A stretch of 64,000 nucleotides of DNA, from NCBI RefSeq assembly GCF_015706575.1, contig NW_024037069.1, forward strand, positions 30,711,315-30,775,314. Reading direction: 5' to 3'. Below are positions 12,309 to 25,000 of the stretch, one piece after another. Both the position numbers and the translations under genes were made by a program. The notes beneath the pieces are model-generated. The model saw nothing but the letters and a program-made list of their open reading frames with translations. It was not told where the DNA came from and did not search any database. This DNA is from Patiria miniata. Taxonomy: Eukaryota > Echinodermata > Asteroidea > Valvatida > Asterinidae. Each line of letters starts with the position of its first letter. The first letter of the stretch is position 1.

Positions 12309-12436
12309 AAATAATGAATGTTTATGAGTGCAATGGTAAGAATGATTCATGAGGTGGCAGATGGAATGGTCCATTCCATCTGTCACCGAATCGAATTATT
12401 CTTTCCACTGCACGAAAGTGAAACATTTATTATTTG
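12309..12436. repeat. 128-bp imperfect hairpin in the presumed WLS 3' UTR
   Basis: An almost perfect 35-bp palindrome (12353-12387, GGTGGCAGATGGAATGG facing its inverse) lies at the centre of a longer imperfect inverted repeat whose outer arms are AAATAATGAATGTTT and AAACATTTATTATTT. It could be a decayed MITE or a transcribed stem-loop, since WLS transcription would run through it. Confidence 0.65.
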
Positions 12437-12445
12437 GTTTATACA

Positions 12446-12625
12446 ACGCCTGAATAAATCCTCGTCATCTGATTGGGAATAGTGTGACCGTGCAATGGAA
12501 CTTCCATTTACCGTGGAAAGGAACTTCTATTTTTGCAGTGTGGCCAGGCCATGGGTTGAGATGAATAATTCAATGACATGTGATCAACGATCCACCTATC
12601 AGATGAAGGCTATTCATTCAGGCGT
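12446..12625. mobile_element. 180-bp inverted-repeat element
   Basis: The left end ACGCCTGAATAAATCC, continuing to CATCTGAT, is inverted at the right end as ATCAGATGAAGG and ATTCAGGCGT. It abuts the hairpin at 12309-12436 and also lies in the presumed WLS 3' UTR. Short, non-coding, superfamily not assigned. Confidence 0.6.
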
Positions 12626-12892
12626 CCAATCACAGCAAACAGGATTCACTGAATATTCATGACGTTACCTCGGTGCGGCCTCAGCCTCCCATGGTCTTCC
12701 CAACCTGCATGGCAATTAAAGACAACAGGGTTTGTTTTTATATTTTGTTTGAAAAGTTGCCAATCACAAGACTGAAGCTACTCAAATGCCCGACAAAACA
12801 AAATTTGGAAGGAGGAAAAGACAAGACATATTATACATTAAAGGTTATGGACTCAATTTGGAAATTGAAGATTTAAGGGTGAATCATTCCTG

Positions 12893-12976
12893 ATGAACAG
12901 GGGTAATAATTTTAAAGCGCTTTTTCAAACCTAAGGTACAAAGTGCTATATATAAAGCACCATATTATTATTATCC
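12893..12976 (+). repeat. SINE tail fragment
   Basis: The sequence AAAGCGCTTTTTCAAACC, then GGTACAAAGTGCTATATA and a (TTA)n end, matches the tail of the fuller SINE at 59748-60055. Only the 3' part is present. Confidence 0.65.
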
Positions 12977-13073
12977 ACAAGGATTTCAAGACGACAGGAG
13001 ACAATCTCTTACGAACTAGGGAATGAATCACACACACAAAAAAAGAATCTTTGAGATGTTACCTGCGTTTCTT

Positions 13074-16000
13074 TTATTCAGTGGCTGTTTTGCTGAGGAG
13101 CTGGTATGCCTCGGTCAGGGAACCAGCCACTACGGGGTCTGTAGGGCGCCCTTCCGAGGGGACATCGATGTCAAACTCAACATGACTTCCCTCGCTACCT
13201 TCACCTGTAGAAAACATCGGCAAAATATTGAAATACCTGTGTTAAAACTTTCCAAAATTGGTTCAGGAAATTCTGCCCTTTCATTCAGTACTGTAGTGAA
13301 GTCCACCCCAAGCCCTTACAAGTTCATCACAAGTTCATCACAAGTCCATCACAAGTCCATCACAAGTCCATCACAAGTCCCCCACAAGTCCATCACAAGT
13401 CCATCACAAGTCCATCACAAGTCCATCACAAGTCCATCACAAGTTATTTTTTAAAGGGAATATACAACATTTGCAAACATCAAAAAACAAACCTACCAAA
13501 TTATTATGAAATACCTTACTGGACTGTTAGTGAATGACAGTCTAAAGCATCCTGTAAAATCATGGCACCTGGTGTGCTGACATTTTCAAGAAAAGTTGTA
13601 TTTTTGTATCAATTTCCAACGCTGGTCGGCTGACCAGCATTGGAAAAAACTGGCTTTTTTTCAAATACTGCTCCCAATTTACCATATTTAGTTAGTACGC
13701 ATTTTTGTTTGTAATCGATTACACATATAAATGGGTACAAGCCAGCTAGACTGTTCCCTGACCTTACAATTCCCCGACGTCTATACATTGCTCCGATTCC
13801 GACGCGAACTAGTTAAGAGTTAGATTTGTGAACAGAAACCATTCTGGCACTGGAGTTGGTTCTCCTTTTATAAAGTACTCACCATTGCTAGTCGAGGCAG
13901 TCTTCTTGTGCGACGGCGCGTACAGCACAAGCACGGCCACGACGTAGATGTTCCACATGCCGTAGACACCGGTGTAAAACCCGCTGGTATACTGCACACT
14001 GGATATGCTCTCTCCGGCCTTCTGGTGACCCTCCAAGACTTGAGACATGATGAAGAAGATGACGGTGAAGATGGCCGTCAGGACGGTGAAGATCATGAAG
14101 AACCGGAAGCGATAGATCAGACCCTGGAAACAGAGAAAGGACAAACTTTGGTGAGTTCCATAAAACATGAGGGAGTTTGGGGCGGCCAAAAACAGACTTG
14201 ATTGTACCGTGCAGGGTTGTATAACGTTTCATGATATTCCCCAGGGGCCGACCCTAGTCCAAAAATTTGGGACTCTCAATACTATGTATGAGAATCCCAA
14301 AACTTAATATAGTGAAAACATGCAACACAAGAAAATAGACTGGCACATGAAACGACCAGTCCAACAACCCTTCAGTACTGCATCAATCAACTGTGTCCAA
14401 AGAAACATCTGGTTCGTAGTCTCTATTTCTACACATTCTCTCCTTAGTCATGCTACCAGACTACTGAATGGTCATATCTAATGAATTCTTTTCAAAAAGT
14501 TGGACATGCACCAGTCTAGTCTTAGGCTTCAAATCTAAATCACTTTGCATCACTCTCAGATGCAACTTGTCGAAGTAAGGTCTCCTTTCAAAATTGAATT
14601 GAGATCTCAAACTTGGCTGGTGAAATACTGAGGACCTTGTCTTTGCCTCTTGTATTAAAGTTGTGGAGAATTGAGTCAGCTGAACGGCGAGTTAACCCTA
14701 AAGGGGCCGGGTTATTTTGACCATCTCTCAGCCGGGGGGGGGCGGATTCCGCCCCCCCTAAGATCTCGGCCATCGAGCGACGAAAAATTTTGAAACTCAG
14801 CACATGCATAGAGCAACTCTTCCTAAACATGCCCAAGAAATTTCATGACTATAGGTCAAAGGGTTTTGGAGTTATGGCTAATTAATTATTCATATGTATG
14901 AATGGCAATTCTGCTCGGTGTACACGACATATATGCGAAAATTCAGTTTTTACGGCGCGTAGCGCCGGAAAATTTTTCGCTACAGGCTAACCCGTGGTCC
15001 GATTTTTATGTTTTTGGTACCAAAAGATGCGCAAAGCTCAAGGCTAAAAAGTCATAACAGCTAGGGTCGCGAAAAATTTTTTTTTAGAAGCTATCGCGGA
15101 AAATGTTGAGGGGGGGGGCGGATTCCGCCCCCCCCGGCCCTTTTAGGGTTAAGTTGGCCTGATTTGAATTTGTTTTGCATTTTTTTTTCTTCTGCACTTA
15201 AGGTCCCAGTCTGGATCGACCGCAGACTTGACCCTGTTCTCCAGGGCTCAGTTCCAAGGAGCTGCTAACGGGCTCCGTGCGCCAACGAAAGAGGGCGCCC
15301 TTTTACCTAGCAACGACGTCCCATTGGCGGGACATTTAGCTGGTTGACGCGTACCTTTCCTTGTACGTGACGCACGTACACCAGGGGATTTGTACTATGC
15401 AGTGGTACATTGTACGGCCGCACGTCGCGGCGAAATTGGAGTTAGGCAAGATGGCGTTGGTTGGTCACCCCCAACTGTGCTTTCTTTGCCGGTGACGGGG
15501 TACTTGTGTACAGAGCGGACAGCAGAAAGTATTGCTAGGGAAATTCATTTGCTTGGAACATCATGTGACATTTTTACTGTAACCCGTTTTAACTTAGCAA
15601 GTATTTTTTTTGTACTCAGCAAATGTTTGGCGCTTCACCATGACATTTGGCCTAAGCCTCCATTTTTTTTGGTTATTTGTTTATTTGTTTGGCCATTGGC
15701 TCCAACTCCAGTCCAAACATGACTAACATCTCAACTCTCTGGACCACATTCTAAGGTAAAAAAAAACCAGTCTGACAGAATGTCACTCACACTCTAGTCC
15801 CGTCATCAAAATCTTGGCTCAAACGCTTGTACATTTATGGTGTTTATATTTTCTGGTAACATGTACAGTGAAATGCCGCTATAACAAACACGATGGAGTC
15901 CACAGAAAGTGTTCGTTATAGTGCTGTTCGTTATAGCGGCATTTCACTGTAATTGTTGTTTGATTTTTACTGTAAACAGTTTTTTGAGAAATTGCTCTCC

Positions 16001-19000
16001 TGTAGGGCTCCGTTCTTCAACAAAGTGAATGAAACAGTTGTGATAAAAAAAATTCGAATGAAATAACAAACAAACAAATTCAACATTAAAATACATATGA
16101 GTTAAAGGAAATAAAGTGAAGAAATGTTGAAAAAAACATTTAAGGGTCTAAGACAGTACGTCAAGGCACAAAACACCACAAACGAGTACAACTGATACAC
16201 ACCAGGGGATACTTTTTATTACGAACATGCAGAATAAAATGTCCAGTGTATCAAGTACATAATACTAACACATTTTCAGGTAAATTAAAGTTAAAATTGT
16301 CACAAAACAAACAAATGCACAACGAAATTAGAATATTCAAGTTAATGGAATTAGTACATGTAGTACTGTTTGTATGCAAAGGTTCATTAAAAAATTCATC
16401 AAACCAATGGTCGCTCTGGTGGTTTCGGGTGCTACAGGGAGTAATAGGCAGGGCGGTTTGGGTCATAAGAGTCACTAAAGTGTTAAAGGGGTCTAAAGTG
16501 TTAATGTGACTAAAGTGTTAAGGGGCCTCTTTGGTTACATCCAAATCATGCACTCATTACAGTGGAACATTGCTATACCGAACATTCGGATATACCGAAC
16601 ATCGTCCTTGGCTCCCGATTTTTGTGTACGAAACCAACCGAACATTGTTGTTGAAAACCGTCAACAGAAGAGCGACAAGTGGCTATTATTTCCCCAAGGC
16701 ATAGAAGGGGAAAGCCACCCATCGATGTAGGTAGTAAGCTCCAAACTGTGTAATTACATAATTCAATAGTCGGCATGTGTTCGAAGTCGTCTTTCAGTAA
16801 CTACCAGGGCGTGCAGGGTGAAGTTATGAAGGGCGCTATTTATTGAAAAGTGAGTACCGGAGCACCGGCAGCTTAAAATGCTATTACGAACATTTTCTGT
16901 GGATCCAGCGATGTTCGTTATAGCGGCGTTCCACTGTATATTGAATTCAGACCTATTATGAAACTGATTGCAATGTTGTGGGCAGAATTAAACTAATGCA
17001 GAATAGATGTACATGTTCTGACGATGAGCTTTTATAGTGGCAAGATTCAATTGGAGTTGATATACGGGTTTAAGGTACCCATCGAGTTGAGGGACAAATG
17101 TAGCCCAGCAAGTGGGCAGTTCGGTACTCAAACTTTGCTGGTACGTTTTTTCCTGTACCCTTCGAACCATTGATGGCAGTAGTCTCTCGACCCATAAATG
17201 CATGCACACTTGCGTTTGTTGATACCTCATAGTGGAGACGGCGCGCCTTGGCCATGTGCGGCAGAGTGGCCCGCCTCATGCTGATGTTCTTGAAGACTTG
17301 GTAGACCATGAAGAGGAGGAAGAGACAGTAGGAGCAGAGGCAGATGCCGGCCAAGATGATGAACGCCATCTGGGAGCAGGATAGGTCAAGGAAGATCACT
17401 GGGCAAGATGATGAGTCGACTAGGCTAGCTGAAGAGTCGACCTAGTATTTGTGCCGTGTATTCATGAGAGCTTATACTCTCCATCACATTAGCTTTGCAT
17501 TTCAGTAAAGTATGAAATGGTCAAGAAGCACATACGTGTTCTACATAACCCCCGAGGACGGACACACAAAGGGAGAACAACAGATCCTTACAGTCCTTGG
17601 GAGTTGGGTCTTTTGTTGGAAACGGTCATCCAAGGAGTAAGTTTGTGTGCTTTGTCTATGGCAGAGTGTTATATTACAGGGGCAAAGGGAAACACAAAGC
17701 ATTGTCCTCGGGAGTATAGTAAAACAAGAGTGTCTGTGCTAACCAGGCTTTCCAGCACTATGTGGAAACAAAATCACCTGAGTTTTTCCTTGATATTTCC
17801 TTGATATTTCCAAACTTCCATGGGAAATAGTTTCACTTTCACAAGGTTGCTAAGAAGTCAAGAGGTGGTTGCAGCAAAGCAACCAAGATACTGATAATAC
17901 ACGGGCAACATGTCGACAAGTGATGGCCTCCCTTCTCCCCTTATAGCCATCCTTTCCTCACCAAATTCCCTGAGTTTTTCCTAATTTTGGTGTTTTTTAA
18001 AACAAATTCCCTGAGTTTTCTCTGACTCAAAAAATGAAAAATATATTTTCAAGGTTTTCGCTTATTTCCATTGTGGCTGAGAGCCCTGGCTAATGCTCGA
18101 GTGAATTAGATTTCTAGATTTAAGATTCCTATCGCAGCGTCTCTATTTGGAACAAACTCCACCTCTAATGTTGGCATAATCTTTGTTGATAATGAACGAT
18201 GCATTTTTGGTCAACTTTTTTGTAAGGATACCGCAAGTCTGTAGCCTTTGTCTGTGTTCCACATGGAGAAGAACGGATTCACCAGTTGAACACCCCTACA
18301 AAAGACAAGAAACAAATACATCAGTCAAAGTTCAATCAATATCTCATCAGCTGCTAAAAAAACCCAGTCAAATTGTGTAGACCCAAATTTACTAGTATTT
18401 CTAGAGCAGCGTTTGCCAGTGCATAGTTATGTTGATACAGCACACAAGCCAGGCCCCCAGTGCTAGACCGCTTGAAAGATTGAGTACTTGTTTATCTTCT
18501 ACACAAAGGATAACACCAAGGCCACCCTGTATTCTAAGAAACTGCAACTTTTTAATCTCTACGAGAATCCTCAACTTATTTACTTTTTCGGAGTCTGAGA
18601 TCCTCCTTTCTAAGTACTTTTTTTGGAAGCCCTATGGCAATGGCGTTAGCTTCGCAAAGGGTGAATTCCTAAATTAAATGTTAGCTGCCCCCCACCCTTC
18701 AGTGGTGGGAGAAATTGAGATTTCAAAATCCGGTTATCATGAAAAAGTTATCCGATTTCACCAGAACATCCCAATCAGCCCTCTGTCGCGCCAACAAATA
18801 CTGTCGAGTTGCAATGCCCTCCATGATGATTGGGTATATTTTGGGGGATTCAAGTATCGACGGGCAGTTACAAAAACATACCAGAGCTGTAACGGTGAAT
18901 AAAATGGGTGGGAGCTGTCTGATCAGTCAAATGAGCTGGGTTTTCAGTTCAACCAAGAAGACCATTAGCAAATGCGATCACAATCAGAGACCAGGGAGCA

Positions 19001-22000
19001 AGTTGGGGGATGTTTTGAATATCAGATTTCAAAATCCATACCAAATAGTGGAATTCAAATCGAATTTGAAAAACTTCAGATTTTCATCCAACCACTACCC
19101 CCACCCTCTCCCCCTTCTTACCTCTCACACACGTCAAAGATGAAGAGGCAGAAGAAAGTGAAGATGATGGAGGCGACTTGCCGCCGGTAGACCTTCAGAC
19201 GATTCCTCTGCGTCTGATCCTGTAAGCAAGAAAATGATTCCTGCCATGATTATGCTACACAAGACATTAGAACACATTGCTGTAGAGCTGCTTGGCGTAA
19301 AAATATAACTAAGCAGAAACATACAGCTTAGCAGGAAAGTGTTACTATTAAAGACAAATTAAGTTCTAGGCAGAAATCAGCTTAGAGCCAGCCACAAGCC
19401 AGAAATGCCACATGGGACTTCATGTGCTTTGCAAATCAAAATCTTGTCGTGTTCAGCAAGTTCGGTGTAAGCTGAAACTGGGAGAGCAGGGGATTTGAGC
19501 AGTTGCGGGCCTGCCCAAGTAATACATACCGCACGATACTTTTGTTCGAAGTCTTTGGATTTAAAAAAAAATTAAGGTAGGGCCGGGCATCGGATACCCG
19601 AGTACCCGACCGTTAATGTCAGGAACCGGTTCCAGATTATGGAATCAAGTACCCGTAACCAACTTTGCAAATTACTTAGTAAGTTCTCAGTCAATGAAAA
19701 CAGAAATGTTCTGAACGTCAGTGGGACATTTCAAAATGAAAAACAGGATACATGGAAAACCAAAACCAATTTCACGTTTTATGACGCTTGCGAAAGTTGC
19801 AGTTTTCACCACACAGCTAAAGAGCTCACTGCATGCACCCTACCTAGCCGTATTGCCGCACCAATGTGGTAGTATTATCATGCAGACCTTTATGAACAAT
19901 CTGAACAGCAACTTCTCAGATTTGAAATTTTGGCTCGGGTTTCTTTAACAAGTAGATTGGAACCCGTATTTTGTTTCAATAGGGTACCCAGTTCCTGTAC
20001 TACCTGTAAATGCACACAAAATGCCTATATTAAAGGGAATATACAACATTTGCAAACATCGAAAATTAAAACTACCAAGTTTTTACGAAATACCTTAATA
20101 GGATGTTGGTAAATGACAGTCTCAAGCATCTTGTAAAATTATGGCACCTGGTGTGAAGTCATTTTCAAGAAAATGGTATTTTTGTACAAATTTCCAACGG
20201 TGGTCGGCCGACCACCGTTGGAAAAACCTAACTATTTTTCAACTACTGCTCCAAATTCACCATTAATTCAGTCAAAATTGTGTTTGCTATTGGTTACATG
20301 TTCATGAACGGGTGCAGGCCAGCTAGACTGGTACCCTTACCTTACAATTTTCCGGCATCTCTAAATTGATCCATTTTATATTTAGTGGAGTCAGGGAACC
20401 AGACTACTTGAACAGTTTTGTTTTTCTTGGTTTTTCCAGCATTTACGAACACAAAACTTCAAACATGTCAGTGTAACAATATTTGATCTATTATACTAAC
20501 CCCTCAAATAGTTCATTTCTGAAAATTACAGCAAAAGCCAATGATGTATATTCCCTTTAACCCTAACTCCCTAGCGTCTTTTACTAGGACCTGGACCAAT
20601 TCCATGAACCACTTTGCGTCTAACACAAAACTGTACTTGACATAATGGAATCCACCACTGACGCACTGGTCGACATTCATGGACTTGCTACACATGGCTT
20701 TTATCACAATAGCAGTACAGGAAGCTAGGCAAAATCAATCGGATACCCCTAGCACTGCTTCAGGCCATTAGGCCCAAGTCCATCATACTCCATCAATGTT
20801 AAGTCACGCCAGGCCATCTGGACCAAGTCCCCCAAAATCCACCAAAATGGGGGGATGGATTTTGATGGAGTTGGGGTGGTTAGTGTTAAGGCAAAATGTG
20901 TTTGTTCTCAGCAAATTAGGCAGAAGCTGGCACTCGAAAACAAGTATTGGAGTTTTTCCAGGGAATTGCAGCGGTTGACCATTCATACAATATGATTGCC
21001 GCATAATATTTTCGAAGGTAGCATGTGATTCCCTGTTACAGCACAACAAAAATGCTCAGTACATTTGGAGAATATTTGGCACTGCAAAAGCAAGGGTTTT
21101 GAGTGGTTATGAGTTCTGCATCTTTAAAAAGAGTTACAGCTTTGATTCCTTTTGAAATTTAGCTTTGCTTTAAAAAAAATGTCACTTTGATGAATGAATA
21201 GCACTACCAAATTACACTGGCAATGCCTTTAAGTAAAATGTATAATAGTTGTATTTTTTTCAATTTGGCAAAATCTTTTTTTAATTTGGCGTACATTTTT
21301 TTCTCTAAAAATATCCTACCTTGGAACGGATGAATCCAGATTGTATTGAGCCGTATTTAGTTGTTCTGGAGTGGTTGGTGATTCTTTCGTTTAGTATCTC
21401 GCACAAAAGAATGGACACGCGAGTTTATCATCGAGGTACATAAACACAATAACGGTGCCAGTGAATTGTGTAATGACTTTAAATCCATCACGGGACGAAA
21501 ATACGTTGCCATACCAACACGCATTTAATGCTCTTTACCGAAACCCAATTGTATTTCTAATTGGCAAAATCTTATGATTATTCGACACTGTAATTGAAAC
21601 AGGAACGATTAGAATTTTTTTTTTTTTTTTTTTAAGTTGAACAAAGACATTGACTGGAGCAGGGTTTGAACCTGCGACCTCCGCATTGCCGTTAAGGTGC
21701 TCTACCAACTTAACTATCTAGCTTTATGTTAGCGGTTCCCCATTTTGACAATGCCTTTGTTCATCCATGCTAGTCAGAACCCAGAAGCGATAAACCTTGC
21801 ATGCCAAGTAGCCAGGCATCACGCCTGGATGCAATACGATCACGATCACGAAGCGAGCAACATTAGACATGCTGCAAACCTGGGAAATAGCAAACGGGGA
21901 TCCTTCAGAGAGGATACGGCTTTTTATTACAAATGTTCAAATACATCGTAAATCACAACCAAATTTTTGTTTGTACATTTGCAGGCCTAAATCTTACCAT

Positions 22001-25000
22001 CAGATGTTCTCCGATGAAGATGATCCAGAAGGAGAACAGCATGGCATAGAAGGCTCCCTGCTTGATGTCACTCAGGAGGGTCATGAAGGGCACCTCTACC
22101 CAGAAGGTCAGCCATTCCATGGGAACTGAAGAGGGTAAAGGGAAACAAGCGAATGAGCAGGGTGTCAAGACATTATTTCATTTGGTTGAGGAGTCACGAA
22201 GGAACTTCTACCAAGAAAGTTAGCCATTCAAGGGGTACTGAAGATGGTAAAAGGAAATTAGAGAATGACCAGGGCGTCAAGACATGATTTCATTTGGTTG
22301 AGGAGTCATGAAGGAACTTCTACCCAGAAAGTCAGTCATTCAAGGGGTACTGAAGATGGTAAAAGGAAACGAGTGAATGACCAAGATGTCAAGACATGAT
22401 TTCATTTGGTTGAGGAGTCATGAAGGAACTTCTACCCAGAGAGTCAGCCATTTAAGGGGTACTGAAGATGGTAAAAGGAAACGAGAGAATGGCCAAGGTG
22501 TCAGGACATGATTTCATTTGGTTGAGGAGTCATGAAGGAACTTCTCTCCAGAAAGTCAGTCATTCAAGGGGGACTGAAGATGGTAAAAGGAAAACGAGAG
22601 AATTAGCAGGGTGTCAAGACATTATTATATTTGGTTGAGGAGTCACGAAGAAACTTCTACCCAGAAGGTCAGTCATTCCAGGGGAACTGAAGATGGTAAA
22701 AGGAAACAAGAGAATGGGTAGGGCGTCAAAACATCAGGTCAAGTTTTGGGTCTTCTAACTTGGTCAGCTGCTAACAAAGAGTGCTCACGGCCACCCAATT
22801 TTTTAAAAACCATCTTCAATGTTGACCTTCTTGCACTTGATACCATTTTAAACGGAATAATTTCATCGTTTATTTGATACAAGTCCTATCATAATCTGCA
22901 AGGCTTCTGTTATTAAACCAGCGGGTACTTTTCTGGGTATTATTGCAACTGATCATACATGGCTGTAAGGAAGAGAACCAGCCAATAGGCTTTATTGACA
23001 AGTCAGCCATATTAAATTGAAAGCGAGGCAAAATCTCCAGTTTTCAAACTTGCGAAGAGAAATGAAAGCAATGACATGAAGTTCATTACAAATTAATACC
23101 AGTCTGCTCTGATGAATAATTTGAAATTTGTGATGAAACATAACCTAATGTTTAAGCCACATTTAAAAAGAAAGTGAAAGTGAGGCTAGAATGCATAAAT
23201 AGTCTGGCACCATTCCATTCAACAGTTCACAATTCATAAAATACATTCAGGAAACATGACCAAAATGGCTTCGTCGTGAATAAGGTCCATGTCAGCATTA
23301 GCATGCGCCTCATAAGAAATATCGCTGCTGGAATTAGTTAATAATAAAAATAATGGTGTACTCACAGTTGAGAATGCTCATGATGATGGCCAAGGCAAAA
23401 ATGGTCCTGTGCATGAAAAAAAAAATCAACCGTCGTGAAAAGAGGCAGGGTTCCACTAAAGTTGTAGCAAATCAACCAATAAAATCACGACTTTTAGTTA
23501 AGTGACCAGGGTACTAGTACTGGTAGGTCAGTTAAACTCAATCACAAGCACTGTGAGTACACAAACCAGAGATGGGCGGGTTCACTGGACCAAGATTGTG
23601 ACCTCAAAATGATTACCTCTCCAGAAGGACCGAGGGTTTGCCTTGGGTCTTGACCCGACGCCAGAACCAAATAGTGATCAGGAGGACGATGGGAAACATG
23701 ATGGTCTTAATGGACATCCAGACGGTGGTAAATCCTCCATTCTGATGTATGATCTGGGTAAAAAAAAATACTGAAATATAAAAATTCTGATTTTTTTCTT
23801 CACAGCTGTATCTCGGTTTACACTCAGCTGATAGTCCAGTGTCAGAGATCGTCAAGCATGTCTCGACAGTTCTCTGACAATTTTATTTTAGTGTATGTTT
23901 CATTCTGTTTCATTTTCTCCAGCCAGTAGGGGATAACTCCAATTACAGAATGGGTCTATTGTTCCTATCCGTACGTTAGTAAAAACTTCCTAAACGCGCG
24001 AGCGCCACTGATTAGGCCAACAAAAAAAAATAGTCGGTCTCTGGTCAGACCAAAGTTCCGGAATTGATGCGGCGACGCATTTTTAAATTTTCTTTTGGGG
24101 TGGCTTTTATTTTTTTCAAGCTTGTATTGTACAGACAAGGTGGGTACTATTTTGCTTTTTTTGTGTCCTCATTATACATTGGTGTCCTCCTTCATTTGCC
24201 TTGGTGCCCTTTATCATTTGCCTTGGTGCAACTTCCCCATTCTTTGGTGCTCCTTGGTACAAAAATTTGAGGAGGCGCGGCAATAGAGGACGCTGTTGTA
24301 GCTTCCGTGTTAATTTGAAAAAAAAAGAAAGGTTGACGCGCATGATTAAAATCGACGCGCGCGCTGACCAGAGACCGAGTGGTTTTCTTTTGGCCTTACT
24401 AGCGCTTATTGGATAAACACTCAAGTTGAGTTAGCTCCAGTTCCAATGGTTCCATTGTACTTAATGGCCGGTGGGCATTCCTTAAACTGAACTGACATCA
24501 CACCAACAGACTGGATTGTAACTGTGTGCACTTGCTGCCCCACAAGGAACCATTTGTAGGTACACATCTATAGAGAATGAACCCAACCTCATTCCCAGGG
24601 TATTCATCAACCTTTCTCTCAATGGTAAACAGACCCTAGGACAGTTACTTGCTCTCTGTTCTCTGATTGGATCCCGCAAATTTTTACCGCAACGTTTTAG
24701 CCTGTCATAAAGACATACTTGTGAAAAGTAATTGTCACAAAACAAATCCTTCAATAGGTTGCTTCATTATTCTCATATGTTTTTTTGAACTTCAATAACT
24801 ACTTCGGAAAAACAAATTATCCTGTCTCCTGATGATGAACAGAGCAAACAGTTCGAAACGTGGAGTTAACAAACTAGTTCTTCACAGAACCACACAACTC
24901 AAAAGGAGATATCATTACATAGTGTTACCAAAAACCTCTCGATTCATTAAAATAAATTGTGTTCTTTTGTTATAATTAAAAATAACAAAGTTGGAATGAG

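Noticed and set aside
22530-22736. Extra WLS exons within the tandem array
   Set aside because: Units carry only the 5' part of exon 7 with no donor, and the reading frame soon meets stops, so they are not duplicate exons.
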